Positions 9,766-22,346 of a stretch of 64,000 nt of DNA are shown piece by piece. Positions within the stretch are counted from its first letter, which is position 1. Each line of letters opens with the position of its first letter. The stretch lies in NCBI RefSeq assembly GCF_037126465.1, contig NC_088202.1, forward strand, positions 118,992,123 through 119,056,122, written 5' to 3'. The position numbers were made by a program, and so were the translations under genes. The stretch is from Ornithodoros turicata (Eukaryota; Arthropoda; Arachnida; Ixodida; Argasidae). The notes under the pieces are model-generated. The model did not search any database. It was not told the origin of the DNA and saw only the letters and a list, made by a program, of their open reading frames with translations.

Positions 9766-11150
9766 GCGGGATCGCCCTGAGTACGACTTTGCGAAGTCTC
9801 TTTTGCGGTGAAGACACCCCTTCTAAGTTGTTGTTAACCTTCTGGATGGGGCCGTTTCTGAGTGAGTTCCTGCACGTGACCGTTGACGCCCCAGCAGCAG
9901 TGGTACCGCAGCGTTGCCATGCAGCCGTTCGCGCATATCACAAAACGCTGTCGTCGCTTGTCCTCGACCTAATTAAGAAAGGCCCACTCAGATTCTGTGC
10001 TCCGCCTTATGCTTCTTGTGCGCACCTCATCATCATCTAACGCACATGTGAGTGTGTTTGTAGTCGTGATGCTTCATAGTGTTCGTCGTGGCCGTTGGCA
10101 GTGGATAAGTTTCTCCATGCCGTGCTCCATGCCTTTAACGCTACATTTAGTCCATGCATTCACCGCGGAATCGATGGCTGAACTTCGCATACAGAAAGGC
10201 TGCGAATGACATGGATTGTGCGAACTTTCAGGCAAACTGGCAGCGGTCTTATTGATCCGAGCCCTGAATATTTACGCCTCGTTGGCCCAGCAAACAAAAG
10301 GGTGGACAGGAGAAACCTTTCTTGGCTATTGATCCCTTGTGCCGCCAGTAATGACGGAACCTCTCCTCAGATTGCCACAGAGGCCCCACACGCTTTCATC
10401 TTTACCATTTTCGCGATTTAGTTTCACCTTAATTACAATGGATGCTCCTGTAACGCAAAGTCTCCAACTTAGTTTCTGAAAGCGAATTTTCGGCGGCAGT
10501 AATGGTATCTAAACCTGCGGTTCCTGTGATGACGTTGCTCTTTCAGGGACTTCTAATGGAGGCGGAAGCCTGTCGCTTACAAAGACACCGAACGAAAAAG
10601 ACGAGAGAGAGCTATTAGCCCTATTGAGAAGTTATCTGCGGACTGCCAGCAGCGAATCTCCGATGTCTTGATAACGCGAAGTGTCACATATCTTGACAGC
10701 CAACGGTGACTATGGAGGACGGTCTTTCAGCAGCGGTGCAGCAAAAACAAAGGGCCGTGAGGTGATTCGTATAACGATGAGAAAACTAAATAGTCTGCAG
10801 TGAATATTTAATCTCACCTTTAGAAGTATCACAGCTGTTTGTTCGGGGGAGGGCAAAGGGATCTGTTGTGTCATTACGAACGGAACAAGGTTTGAACACA
10901 TTCGGGCTGAGGTTGTAACGTTTGGCAGACAACCGGTCTGGCGCCAAATTTGGAAACCGCGAATTCGTACCGATGTCACGCAAGCGGCTAGGAGCTTGCT
11001 GGTTCTTGCAAGGGATTATTGTCCTACGTTTGTGCGCACGAGTAAAGCGTAGTCTCATTCTGTCTACAACCAAGAAAACTTTACTCGTTGGCTTTTTTAC
11101 GCACATGCGCCTCTTTGACATTGTGTTTCACATTGCGTGTGGCATTTGAC
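9760..11150 (+). pseudogene. C-terminal region of the Tx1-like element
   Basis: After the RT, NRGIALSTTLRSLFCG and LLLTFWMGPFLSEF (9770-9870) match the region that follows the RT thumb in Tx1-like polyproteins. Farther on, VWRQIWKPRIRTDV (about 10937) and ARDYCPTFVRTSKA (about 11003-11048) look like the late C-terminal block. The stretch 10420-10900 between them is poorly readable and may include unrelated sequence. No RNase H motif was seen. Confidence 0.6.
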
Positions 11151-11539
11151 TTGCAGTTCTGTACTTCTACACTCTGCTTTGGGCGCGTTGGTAATGGTCA
11201 ACATGATCCACAATGATCCAGCATGAAAGCCACTTGTCACTAAGTGTCTGGGCTCGTTTTCTTGTTGAACTGGAGTACCCGGCGAGTTGGGCACGACGTA
11301 GGGTTACGTCACCCTAGAGTAGCCACCTTCGACAGGATTTTTCGAACGGCTGGTGTCACTCTGCACTTTCTGTGCTGCAAGATGGCGGACTTTTTATTTG
11401 AAGACTCCCACCCCGGCAACAATGGCAAAGATGGCGGACGTTGAAGTTTCGAACGCTGTATTGTGCCAAATTGTAATGGCCATTCAGGAAGAGGAATGGG
11501 GAGAATCTGGTTCTGTCTTCTCTCGAGGTCGTGGTGAAA

Positions 11540-11880
11540 TCGGGTGCTCTTATGTGTTTTGGTTTGTTCTTATTTTTTATCGTGTGTTTGTTACTTGCTG
11601 TGTATCAGTTGCAGTCCTCAGGCCTCCTCGGGCAATCAGGCAATCCTCGGGCCTTGCGTCTGGCCTTTGACTGGGCTTTCTTGTGCCATGTCGTGCTTGT
11701 ACTTCACTAACTGTTTTCTTTGTTTTTTCTCCTTACTTTTTCCTTTCCTTCTGTTTCTTTCTTTTTTGTTTATTTTGAGTTTCTTTCAAGTTTGTTTCTT
11801 TTTTGGAATAGCAAGGCGGCATTCGCCTGGCTGACATTTCAATGTCTCTTTCCTTTCATTCTATTAAACGTATCTTGTAC
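11540..11880 (+). mobile_element. LINE 3' tail (AATAGCAAG...ATTAAAC type)
   Basis: A T-rich tract precedes GGAATAGCAAGGCGGC (about 11808), CTGGCTGACATTTC and ATTAAACGTATC (about 11864-11875). The order matches the end of the RNase H LINE at 2408-2480. No protein-coding part remains. The upstream limit is uncertain. Confidence 0.7.
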
Positions 11881-13145
11881 TATATGTATACAACCGTATA
11901 TGTATATATTAAACATTGTATGCACCTTGTGGTCAAGCCTGCATTCCTCGAGAATTATAGTGAGAGGGCGTGTAGTTTGCTATCAGGACCACTGCGTTTC
12001 CAAAATTAATGAAAGCGTTTGAAAGGTTAATATTGCATATGCGAGTCGAAGAGGGTCATATACCGGAGCAAAAAGTATAAAAGTGTCTGATCTGGAATCT
12101 TTTATATATGCATTTGAATAGCGCCATGTCAAGGACTTCTATACAGCAGACTGCGCTGAAGGACTTGTATAAAACTGGTGGCTATATTTTATTACCATGA
12201 AAAAGAAAAGTGTTGTGTCCTTGATATTAACTTTATATCCTCAATATCCTTCCAGGAGGGTCTGTTCTAGTAGCCTAACCGACTTGGACGAGCCTGTTCT
12301 TTACTTCTCCGAAAAACGAGCGCTATCCCCTATTCGCGGTATCGTCATACAGTGGCTCTTTGCGCTTGAGAGATTATTCATTGCGAATTTTTAATCACCG
12401 TTATGTAGAGCTCAATCTTTTCTTACAAAGAGTTCTATCACATATATGTCTCGAGTGTTCCTTTTGTAACAACATATCACCAAATACATAATGTAAACAT
12501 TTGAACTAAAAAAATTGAAGTCCTAATCGGCTAGAGAAGCAGCCATTAGGTGGTCGCAAGAACCAAGTGCGAAATTTATCGTCTCAATGATCGGGACAAT
12601 ATTGATGTGAAAGGTTTTTCTTTTTCTTTCCTTTTTTGTGGTCCATTCTCCGAAACGCTCGTAAATGGCTTGCAGACAACGACATAAAAATAAAGAATGG
12701 CCTGTAAACTTTTCGCCCACGGATGCTCTCCTTGCGTATGCAAGTCATTCAAATATTAGATCGTGCTATAATTGAATAACGTAACGTAAAGAACAAGGCG
12801 AACCCCAGTGACAACTCTGTCTCAATGCGTAGCGTGGACACGCAGTTCTTAAGCGCTTTGATGCCTTGAGTTTCGACGGCTCGAAACGTTCGACGGTTAT
12901 AAACTGGCCACTCCATCACTTAGCTTCCTGTACACATAAGACCTAAAAGGCCTCGTACAGCTGTATTAATACCGGTGGTCAGTGATGGATGGTTCCCGCC
13001 AGAAATGTTTGTCTTCTCACTACAACGTGACCAATAGAAAGCGCTCTTATCGAACGTCCATTCTACTTCACGAGCGGTCAAAAGAGCCCGAAATAAATGA
13101 TGGCGCTGCCGTGCCAAAGTTCGCGCCCACACGTCCTATCTTCTC
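11881..13145. other. No recognised feature
   Basis: AT-rich sequence without coding homology or clear inverted repeats. Confidence 0.5.
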
Positions 13146-13190
13146 CTTCTTCCTTCCTTCCTTTCTTTCTCTCTCTCTCTCTTTATTTTC
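13146..13190. repeat. Pyrimidine microsatellite (TTCC/TC)n
   Basis: A CTTCCTTCC run merges into TCTCTCTCTC. Confidence 0.9.
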
Positions 13191-15101
13191 TTATCTGATT
13201 CACGTGTAATAAAAACAAAGTTAGTGTGGACGAACGTGTCCGATTTGTTGCGACGTGCCGTCTATGGCGCTGATTATTGCGAAAGGTGTCATAAAGACAT
13301 CATTTCAACGTAGCAGAGGCCTTTGTCACGGCGTGTTATCCTAGCGCTGCAACAGGGTTCTTGCGAACCAATTCATGTTGATGGAAAGAGGTGCAGAACT
13401 CGAAGCGAGATACATTCCCGCACCGGAAAACGTCGGATGTCTGCTTGACGTGCGCTTTTGTGCAAATGATACGTGCAAAAGATCGCGAAAAGCACGTGGG
13501 GCTGAATGGAAGATGTCTTGTCAGTATAGTCAATATAGTTTTACATCCATCTAGGATTAAAGTCACGAGTCTGCAGTATGCAAAAATTAAGCACACCACC
13601 ACTATATCAACCATATTGCTGCTTCGGCACGTCTGGCGGAGGGCGTCGTCGACCCCAAAACAAAGGCGGGAGAATTCACGCGGATTCACTGCGTGTGCCA
13701 ACTGGGCTCGGGCCCCGTCACGAAGAATGAGCAAAAAGCAACGGTCCTAGCGAGGGTGCTCCAGGAAGGACTGAGCATTGTGTCCCTGAACTGCTGATGG
13801 ACCCGTGCAAATATAGTAAAGACCTCGTTCTTCTCCGCAAGTCTTTAATGACACTTTTTCTTCGTGAAATTTTCATCACGAGCGGCGTAAGGTGATCGAT
13901 CGCAAGCGGTTGAAAGCTGGGTTGAGGAAGGCTGCAAGACGAGGTAATACCCTGGGCTCGACGAAGTAGATCGGCAGAGCGGAAGCAGATAGATAGACGA
14001 GATGCTTGCAAAAACACGAGCAACATTTGTAATAAGTTACGGTCGAAGATAGGGGATGACACGCGTTTTGTCTCTGGCTGTATATTTCGGATAATTGTTT
14101 AGAGCGTTGCTTAAAAAGGAGCAATCCAGTCGCTCACCCTCTCAGCAGAAACCGACCTTTCCATTTTACTTTCCACTTAACGAACGAACGAACGGACAGA
14201 CGAATCCGTTGCGTAAAAGACGGTATAACTTTTAATTAATTGCTAGCTCTCGCAGCCCCAGCTACTTAACTTTCTTTTTCGAAGAAACCCCGTGAAACGC
14301 AACAGAAGAAAAAGCTGTATTCGCAAAATTGCTCGAAATAGAGCGCTTAAGAAACGCATTAAGGTCCAAGACCGCGAGGTCTATATGTATACGAGCTGTA
14401 CCTGAAAGTATTTTAAAGTCCGGAAATTGAGCATTTGCCTACAACTTTTATCCCGTATCAAGTACCTACTTGTAATATAATTTGGCAGACGAAGAAACAG
14501 AGTTCCGATTGATGAGGGTCGATAATAGTACGTGTTGGATATTTCACTCTGTGGAATGTTGAAAAAGGGCTGCATGCACATGGCATCCGTAACATGTACG
14601 TCACACTTTTCCGGCTTGTTGGAGTGCCAGTCCTTGTCCTGTGCGTTTCTTCTTCGTCAAGTCACTCGTTCTCACACAAATATGCAAGATTCCTCAAGTT
14701 CTGTACGAGGAATGACCCACCACATCATCATCCCATTTATGTGTGTGAATGTGTACGTCTATACTTGCAAAGCCTTGGTTGTGCGGTTCCGCAGTCGTAG
14801 CAAATATTTATAGTGCGTATTTTCCTGTATATACTTGCAAGGCAACACAATATTCTATGCAAGTAGGTCAGCTGTCTGTGTATCTCTCCAGTTCCCCTAT
14901 TTCCCTATTTCTGGTGAAGAGACCTCATTGTTTCCTCTCCCAAATAAGGAGGCAACATTTCGAGGTTGAGGAGCACGCGATTTGTTTTGCGGACCAATGC
15001 AGGTCTGCGCATACCTCCCTTATTGCTGTGTTGTGAGTGGACGGACACTTCGTCACGTGGGTTCTCCAAACTTTGCCTTCTCCCCTGCGTAGAGAGAGAC
15101 A

Positions 15102-15102
<1 letters not shown>
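13191..15102. other. No recognised feature
   Basis: Only short ORFs without family resemblance. A small AACG tandem lies near 14179-14192. Confidence 0.5.
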
Positions 15103-15136
<34 letters not shown>

Positions 15137-15142
15137 TGTGTC
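15103..15142. repeat. (TG)n microsatellite
   Basis: TG dinucleotides run for about 38 bp with one TA interruption. Confidence 0.95.
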
Positions 15143-16159
15143 GTAGCGCATTGATGCTTTTCTACGTAGAACCGGGCTGATGGAGATCCTATGACTTGCT
15201 AAGAGTGTGCTCCCCTTGTGCTTCCTGTTTTTGTTTGACATTTTACAGTCAATCGTTTGAAACTTTTGAACTACATGTTGCACACCATCATTTCAACTCG
15301 TTCATCTGTTTGTATTCACCGTGTGTAGACGTCCTGGGGTAGCCAGTACGACTTTGTCGCGGCTCGTATCCCACATCACATCAACATCATCATCACCGTG
15401 GCGTATTACGACCAACGACGAGGAGCGTATGATTTAGAAAAATATGGTATTCTACTATTCTTATGTTATTCTCGCGCCTTACTCGAAGTGTAAGCAACGC
15501 TGGTAGATATCCATGTTTTTCCTTTGTGAGTTTGTTTGATTAATACAAGTACCCCCCCCCTCCTTTTTTTTTTGCGCGTCTGAATTTCACACTGTGAAGT
15601 TATTCAAGTTGTGGAGTTATGATTGCACAATATAGTTCAAGATTGACTGTGAATCCTTACAAGATCTGTTTGACATGAGAAATATTAAGGTAAATACGGT
15701 GGTTGCCCGCCTGTCTAACTGGCCCAAGCTGGCTCAATTTCGCACGTGATTGTATTGGATTTGAAGGCAAAATAATACGGAGATTGTGGCTCCACATAGC
15801 AGCGCCCAGCCCTTCGTTCTCATAACTTCTGTTGTAGCCACATGCCTAGTGGACGAACTCTCAGCCTTTGCCCTGCTACGTTCGCTTGCTCGTTATGTTC
15901 ACTCATGAGATCATATCATCAGATCATATCAGCCCTAATGCTCTAGCGTAGAGTCACGCCGTTTAAGCGATCAGGATACCCCGACATGACATGATTTAAT
16001 TGTTGTTATTGTTTGAGGTTACTGATCCTCGAAGTTTCATTACATTCTCAGGGATGACATTCGTATTAGGTTTTCTCTTAAATACATAAACTATCAAATA
16101 GTGGCTCGTCAACGGTAATTAGGTACTTTTACTAGTAACTGTTTTGAATGACTCAACCA
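15143..16159. other. No recognised feature
   Basis: Only a C-run and T-run (about 15552-15574) and a short duplicated GATCATATCA motif (about 15910-15930) stand out. Confidence 0.5.
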
Positions 16160-16235
16160 GAGCAATAGGGCAGCGTATGACCTGTGGCGATTGAACACCC
16201 CAGTCACCATCATCGCAATAAAGTTGTTGTCGTCG
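16160..16235 (+). mobile_element. LINE 3' tail (AATAAAGTTGTTGTCG)
   Basis: AGAGCAATAGGGCAGCG, GACCTGTGGCGATTG and GCAATAAAGTTGTTG reproduce the 3' UTR of the LINE at 5330-5400. No coding part remains. Confidence 0.8.
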
Positions 16236-19200
16236 TTGCTGCTTCAAATGTAAGAAATTAAGTGGCAATTTTCTGAACTCACCGTCACTACATGTATTCG
16301 TTGTTGTCGCTGGTTCAGTCCTTGCGTTTTATTTCGCGATTATTACTTCATCCAGGTGCAGGGGTTCTGGAGAAAAAATACGCCACGAAATTCCTGTCGC
16401 TCTCCTATAGCCAAAATTCAACATTTTGCAAGATATGATTAGTGCTGTCAATCACGCGTAGGAGTGATTGAAGCGCACCATATAAATAGTAGGCTACGAA
16501 ACCTGACAGCTGAGACTGACTAATGTACGCCTTTCGTGCGCATGAACGCAACGGCAGACATAATTTTATGCTACCGCTGGCCTTGACACTGACAAAGTGT
16601 AGTAGGTCGACCATGACGTGTCATCAGCAGTACAGGCCTATATCTCGCGACATAAGCAAAGATACGAAAGATGACGCACAGCAGAACAGCAGGATGCGCA
16701 GTAAACCCACAGACGACAGGGACACTCGTTGCAGAAGCCACCAACAAAAGGCGACAACACAGCAGGGCAGATGAGTCAGCACTTCACACTCGAGCGCTTC
16801 TCATCCCATCCTGGTGCTTCCTATAGTGATTTGCGTCTCTTTGGTCCCTGCTCAATTGATCTCTCTTCCCATCAACGCCCTTCGTTTATTGGCGGGGATG
16901 CTAAGCTCCATATGATGAGAAGTCCCCGATCGCATTACGTGCCTAGGAATCATGGCTTATCCAAGGAATGCGAAAAAGATGCCTTTTCATTGATGCGCAC
17001 CGTTGACCCAGAGCGCACCAAGACTGACACCGTGGAGCATACCAACAGAGAGTGACAGTCTGAGGCGACGAAATGGTTCTACAAAGTATGTTATTTTGTA
17101 AGTTGCAGTGTCTCTTATATCCGTGACAACATGATTACGACCGACGATAGAGCAAAAATTCTTAACGAGTACTGCGGCAAACAAATTGCATTGAATTGTA
17201 GCAGGCATACGGGAGGCGGATATCGTGACCCTCTTTAATTGATTCTCTCACGTGCACCTGAGCAGAAGGTAACTGGTTTCAGCCTAACGTGACGCTTCTG
17301 GTTGCTTTGAACATCGTACGTAGGAGAAATCCACCTTCAGGGTAGCCCATGGCTATGAAGAAACTGAGAACAATTGAATTACTTAGTTGCTCCTAATCAT
17401 TTCAAGTAGACAGGCGGGTGCGAAGGGCGAGGTCTGGCTCAGCGTCTCTGTTAGTTTCAAAATAGTATCTTTCTTGTGGCTACGTATACGTTCTTGAAGT
17501 AAGGTGGATGAGGCAAGCCGTCTGGCGTGAACTCACTGAACGGAGCATTCCTTGAGACCGAAGCAAACATGAAGGGAACAAACACAAGACACCGACTCAG
17601 ACATTTTCTTACCTGCAGGTTTATATTATCTCCCATTTCGATCCGCGCACAAGAAAACAAATTGAAATGAAAACTGGCTTCCAGCGTGACCTGAAATTAC
17701 TAGGGCTACCATAGTGAGCAGCACAAAGGCTACTTCACGTCACGTGTTGTCACCTTGATAAATACACAGCCCAGCAAACCGTCAAATTAACTTCATTTCA
17801 TTACCACTTCCTGGTTACCATATCTCTCTGCGACACCCGCGCACTAGAAAGGAAGAATAAGGAAAAGGGTATGATGCTTTCTCAAGCACGCAACCGAGCT
17901 GAGAAGTTTATTTCGCGGACAAACCGCTCCTCTCTCTTTGCCCATCTTACCGTAATAAATATTAAATGTGAAATGCAGAGCACAGTCTCTGTCAGACACG
18001 CTAGCCAGAGTTCCAATTATGACACGCACGTCCTAGCACAGAGAGAGAATGTACTCGCTAACATTACAAATGTTTCACATTTTGACTGCATTTTTATTGC
18101 CACTCGTCAGATTTAGTGCGCCATCCGCTAGTTTGCTTTCTCTATAGCTTATCTCGCGTGCCGTTTGTACGTTTAGGTTAAGTCATCCGACTTGTACAAT
18201 CTCTTCCAGTGAGTGCACACCGCGACAGGCAATTATTCTTGAGCGTGCTCGCAGTTCGCTCTTTGTTTATGGAGCGGCCGCATAGACACGCGGATGACTG
18301 AGCTGGAAAATTTTTCATTAGAAAACTCGCAAGCATCAAAAAGATGGCAGGCGCTTCGATGAACACGAGTTACACGGGTCACTTAATTTGCGAGTCTGCG
18401 CAAGACGAGGTTACGTTGGCTCCAGTGAACGTTTGGCATGCACGACAAGAGTGAGAAATCCAATATGCGTGCATACTTCTATTGTTTCATGTATATGCAC
18501 ATTTTATCTAACGACGTTCCAATCAAAGTTTAGCGTGTCATACGCGGTACGTGACGGCAGAAATTGATCTACGCTTGCAAGGTTTCTGTATTGGCGAACA
18601 CAATAATTGTTGTCTAGACATTGTTCAACATTGCGAGACTACCGCGTCAGTTTATTAGTGTTTCGATATAGGAATTTTTTTATAAGGATTTACGGGAAAG
18701 TTTCTGTTGACGTTTACGTTCGGGTGCTTATTTCTGCACCTGCTGCATGATGTTGATCCAGCTGTAGAAAAGTTAAAATAACCAGAAAATGACCGCGCAG
18801 CGATCTGTTTTGGTCCCGCCATCTTCTGTGGCTGCAGTTACGTTCGCGTGTGCCTATCCCTGAATGGCATAAGCAGCACACTGCACAATTATTTCCTTTA
18901 TGCTACAGCATTTTGATTTCTCTGTCTCTCTCTCTCTCTCCTATACTGCAGCTCATGAAATCCCCCTGCCTCCTGAAGACAAAACTCGTCCTGGGTCATT
19001 AATTAGCGTACATTCACTAGCCACCATGTACCAGACTTATCCCATCTTTATGTGCTTTATGTATGACCTCCTATGAACTATGCAGGATCCCTCTACACAC
19101 TATTCTAAATTTATTCACAAGCAAGTCATATAGTTACCTTGTCGTCCGTTCTCCTTTTCGTGATACCGAAGTAGGTTTTGGAGACCCGCTGAGGAGTGCA

Positions 19201-20077
19201 TGTACACGACAAAGAAGCTAATCGCGAGCTTGTGTCCACCCTAACGTTCGTGGTGGAAGTACTTGCGAGATTAGTCCAAACTCATTTCACTTAGACGGGA
19301 CCTTGACGTTCGTGTCTCCCCACAACGCTCCTCTATGCCGCTGCCAGGCAGGGCCGAAATATCATTATGTGCTGTCAGTACCCGTGCACTGTCAGATACG
19401 CTGCGCGTAAAAGAGACAACGCGTTAGCAGTAATTAATTAATCACCGGGGTTCCATGAGGTCCCGACAAGAGCTTGATCGACGGTGTTTTCTTCTCTTTT
19501 TCTGACCATTAACGTTGATGGCAGTCTGTGGAATGCAAAAAGCAACAAACGTGAAGAAGGGAGGGCGAAACCAGCAACTAATTTATGGGCTTGTATAACG
19601 AAATTGTCCCGGAAAATGCCTTGTGGTCGTTCCGACGCAGTAGTTAATTACGTAAGTTTAGTTCGGCAACACCTGTCAATGCTGTTCGAGAAAATGTGCA
19701 TTAAGTAGTTGCAGTATATTGTTGTGTCGGTTGTCATGTGAATCAACTTCATGGAAGAGTATAATTGGCAGAAGATGCATGCAACCAACTGGCTTGCATA
19801 TTAAATTTTTGTTCAAAGTTCATGGCTAAGTTGTGCGATATCGATGGTACGGAGCATTTTTAATGAAATGCTCATGATGTACCAATCAATGCTTGTCGTC
19901 GCGATTCATCTCCCCATTTTTTTTTCTTCTGTCCGTCATCGTCAATACTTGTTGTCACGTGATGCAATGAGGCACCATGAAAATGGGTGTAAAGTGTTTA
20001 AATGCTCCAATCGGTTTAGGGGTTAACTGGAGACCTGGCTAAATGGACTCTTGCTTTTGCGTTCCTTTTACTTATTT
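16236..20077. other. Long unassigned stretch
   Basis: I could not support any gene or element end here. A (TC)n microsatellite lies at about 18918-18940. The remaining ORFs are short and on both strands. Confidence 0.5.
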
Positions 20078-20089
20078 CAGACGCAACGA

Positions 20090-20364
20090 TAGTAATAATT
20101 TGGGGGTTTACGTCGCAAGACAACTGAGATCATGAGCGACGCCACAGCGGTCGGGTCTGTGGATTGCTTTTGCCCACCTGAGGGTTCTTGAACGTGCGAT
20201 GAAAGCTCACCACACGGCACGCCGTATTTAACGTCCCTCGCGGAAGACGGCGTGTCTAAGCAACTTGTACCCTGCCATCAAGTTGCTTGCGTCCTCGGCC
20301 GGGTTCGAACCCGCAATCTCTGGATCAGAAGGCGAACACGCTACCGACTGAGCCACCGAGGCCG
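20090..20364 (-). mobile_element. tRNA-derived SINE, family A
   Basis: On the minus strand it opens CGGCCTCGGTGGCTCAGTCG (A-box region) and continues to GGGTTCGAACCC (B box), the internal RNA polymerase III promoter of a tRNA. A roughly 190-bp non-tRNA body and a short tail follow. The flanks CAGACGCAACGA (20078-20089) and CAGACACAACGA (20365-20376) form an 11-of-12 target duplication. It would move using LINE proteins. Close relatives are 37134-37419 and the tail at 53863-53950. It is not a functional tRNA because the body replaces the acceptor end. Confidence 0.88.
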
Positions 20365-20376
20365 CAGACACAACGA

Positions 20377-20850
20377 GTACGTAACTTAAATACTCTATAC
20401 TCAGGTTACTCTATCTTAAATACTTTCATCTAGATATTCTGGGGTACACCCAACGTTCTGTGGCTCAGCCTGCGAAAAGCGGGTGGCGCCTTAGGTTTAG
20501 TACATACGTGGGACAATATGTTACCCAGAGCAGCATGTTATGACTGATCGGGGTCTGCCGAAAGAAGGGAAGAGCAACAGCGATATTATCGGGCGAGATG
20601 TCCGTGGTGGACAGCATATACCAAGATATCGCGGGAGAACGAGAGCATCTGAACGACATACGTCTTTATCTTCGCCTTGTTTGTATACGTTTGACAGTAA
20701 ATTTCACAAGTTGTAAGTTGATGGTATCTTGAAAGTAACGAGATACTTTTATGGGTGTGTGGTATCCTAATCAAAACCTTTTTAAGGTTGAGTATTTAGT
20801 TATCTACTCAGTTACTTTTTCACCTGGTACTCAGAAATGTAAACACTTTT
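20377..20850. repeat. Possible hAT-like element with AGTAAC/AAATACTC motifs
   Basis: GTAACTTAAATACTC and GGTTACTCTATCTTAAATAC on the left and GTTACTTTTTC with GAGTATTTAG on the right repeat a motif in opposite orientations. This resembles hAT-type subterminal arrays. No termini or duplications were resolved. Confidence 0.3.
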
Positions 20851-20855
20851 GGAAT

Positions 20856-20930
20856 CTTTGGAATAGCAAGCCGACCTCTGTCTGACTGACCTTTCCTTTT
20901 TTCATAAACCTTAATATCCCCCCTCCCCTT
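20856..20930 (+). mobile_element. LINE 3' tail ending in a C-rich tract
   Basis: GGAATAGCAAGCCGACC, GTCTGACTGACCTTTCC and TTAATATCCCCCCTCCCC occur in family order. Confidence 0.8.
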
Positions 20931-21230
20931 CGTGGCTCTTTCGACTTTCGCTTGCCTCTGTGCGCCTCTTTGTCTCCGCTCCGGCGGCACGTACTGCAGG
21001 GTCTTGCCGTTGAGTCCGCCTTGCTTCTGCTTCGGCGGCAAACACTGCAGGGTCTTCGAGTCTATGTCGCAGAATCACTAATGGTGAATTCAAGTGATCA
21101 TTTCGTGGCAGCCTTTTTTCTTTTTTTGTCAGATTCTGAGCAGTCATGTTCGTCAAAGCGCAGCAATCTCGCATGTTCACGTTGCGCTTTCGGAGCGCCA
21201 GGAATTTCCAAGCTAGCACTTTTTTCACCC
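20931..21230 (-). pseudogene. Remnant of an Ala/Glu/Arg 23-residue-repeat protein
   Basis: One minus-strand frame reads EDPAVFAAEAEARRTQR, then QDPAVRAAGAETKRR (about 20965-21060). This makes two copies of a unit close to (E/Q)DPAV(R/F)AAEAEA(R/K)RxQR. Such charged repeats, probably helical, occur as tandem arrays in many arthropod predicted proteins; I know that only as a general pattern and cannot name a family. The units are about 69 nt long, and flanking units are too worn to read. It could be an exon fragment of a host or element gene, or a retrocopy. It lies just past the end of the LINE tail on the opposite strand. No start or splice sites are convincing. Confidence 0.4.
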
Positions 21231-21937
21231 GGCCTCAATACCACTGGGCAGCGGGTTGCCCAACAATATGCGGTGTCGCCACACCCGCACTGCGAGAATG
21301 GCGAGGGCCCGCATCGGCCCGCGCGTCGAAGTTCACGTTGGTTAGCAGACGACGAAACCGGAAGACGAGCGGCCACGATGCGCGTATAGCGTGATCCGGG
21401 CGACTAAAACCGCTAGATTCCTGGTACTCATGTTCCGGTAGCAACGTGATCCACTTGATCCAGCGCGGCGTCATACTAGTAATTTAGCGCTAGGCCGTGT
21501 TGCCACGAAATGACCACCCGTATTCGTCAGAAGCGTGTTTTCTTTCTTTCTTTTTTTTCGATCAAGCGCTATGCTAACATTGTCCTCGTTGTCGTCACTA
21601 ATACTGTGTTCGTTTTTCCTTCTGCGAACGACGCCGACGCCGCCATATCGGAAGGCGAGGCACTCACAGCTGTCGCTGTAAAGCTTAACAAGCGAGCGGA
21701 CGATTGGCCTTAACTTTCTGCAAAAGAATCTATTTGGGACGTGGAGGCCGTTGGGGAGTGAGAAAGAATTTCGAACCTTGGTACGTAAAAACGAGTGTAT
21801 ATTGCAGGAACAAACATCCGGGTCCTCTTCCAGAGAGATACGCCCCACTATTTAAGTAGAAGGCGGACGCCCGAAGAACCTCATTCTGCTGATGAGAGAA
21901 CCGTATAGGTAACGAAACTTCAATTTTAGCCTTGTTT
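21231..21937. other. No recognised feature
   Basis: GC-richer than its neighbours, with ORFs on both strands, none recognisable. Confidence 0.45.
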
Positions 21938-21941
21938 TTAA

Positions 21942-22342
21942 AGGGGTTGCGACCGGTCATTCCAGGTTATCCCAGATAAACCTAAGAGATGGTTCCTTGC
22001 ACCGATGTGAACCTGCATTGAAAGTTTCACAGCGAAGATAGTAACAGAAGTGGAGAAAATGGGCACCGCGACTACCGAAACTGATGGGGCTCTGACATCA
22101 CAGCTCTCGCCGCCGCCTGTGGGGCACCGCACAAGAAGTCACGTGCTTACGGCTGCCAATGAGAATGGACGCAACTCTGAGCTCTGTGACGTCTGTGCTG
22201 TGCTCGGGAGTGTTTTTGAGGGCTTGCATCTCGCTAAGTACGACGCGTCGAAGAAGAATTCTTTTTCGCCTCAGTATTCTGGCATGCGGTACAATGCGTC
22301 CATGATGTAATGAACCACATCTATGAAAGTGTCCCAACCCCT
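21942..22342. mobile_element. TTAA-flanked MITE
   Basis: The ends AGGGGTTGCGAC and GTCCCAACCCCT are inverted repeats with one mismatch. TTAA lies on both sides (21938-21941 and 22343-22346), the target duplication used by piggyBac and a few other superfamilies. The 401-bp interior includes an 86-codon frame that I judge non-coding. Superfamily assignment is tentative. Confidence 0.7.
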
Positions 22343-22346
22343 TTAA

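Larger units (their letters stand above)
5410..11200 (+). mobile_element. Degenerate near-full-length Tx1/L1-like non-LTR retrotransposon
   Basis: The order is ORF1-like block (5506-6341), EEP endonuclease (6383-7110), linker (7117-7730), reverse transcriptase (8638-9765) and C-terminal region (to about 11150). The linker ends LPGKSPG at about 7729, and the RT resumes at 8640 with DGLPSAFYKAFW; between them lies a 902-bp inserted element. LDQKKAFDSV (motif A) and FFWKKRRGPIARAVL with GGVNFPDF suggest the Tx1/L1 group; there is no RNase H. Multiple frameshifts, stops and a mutated YxDD box make it inactive. Both ends are estimates: the left abuts a LINE 3' tail at 5400, and no poly-A or target duplication was identified. 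Confidence 0.85.

Noticed and set aside
20952..21389. 145-codon plus-strand ORF
   Set aside because: It is antisense to the repeat-protein remnant and has no recognisable motif.
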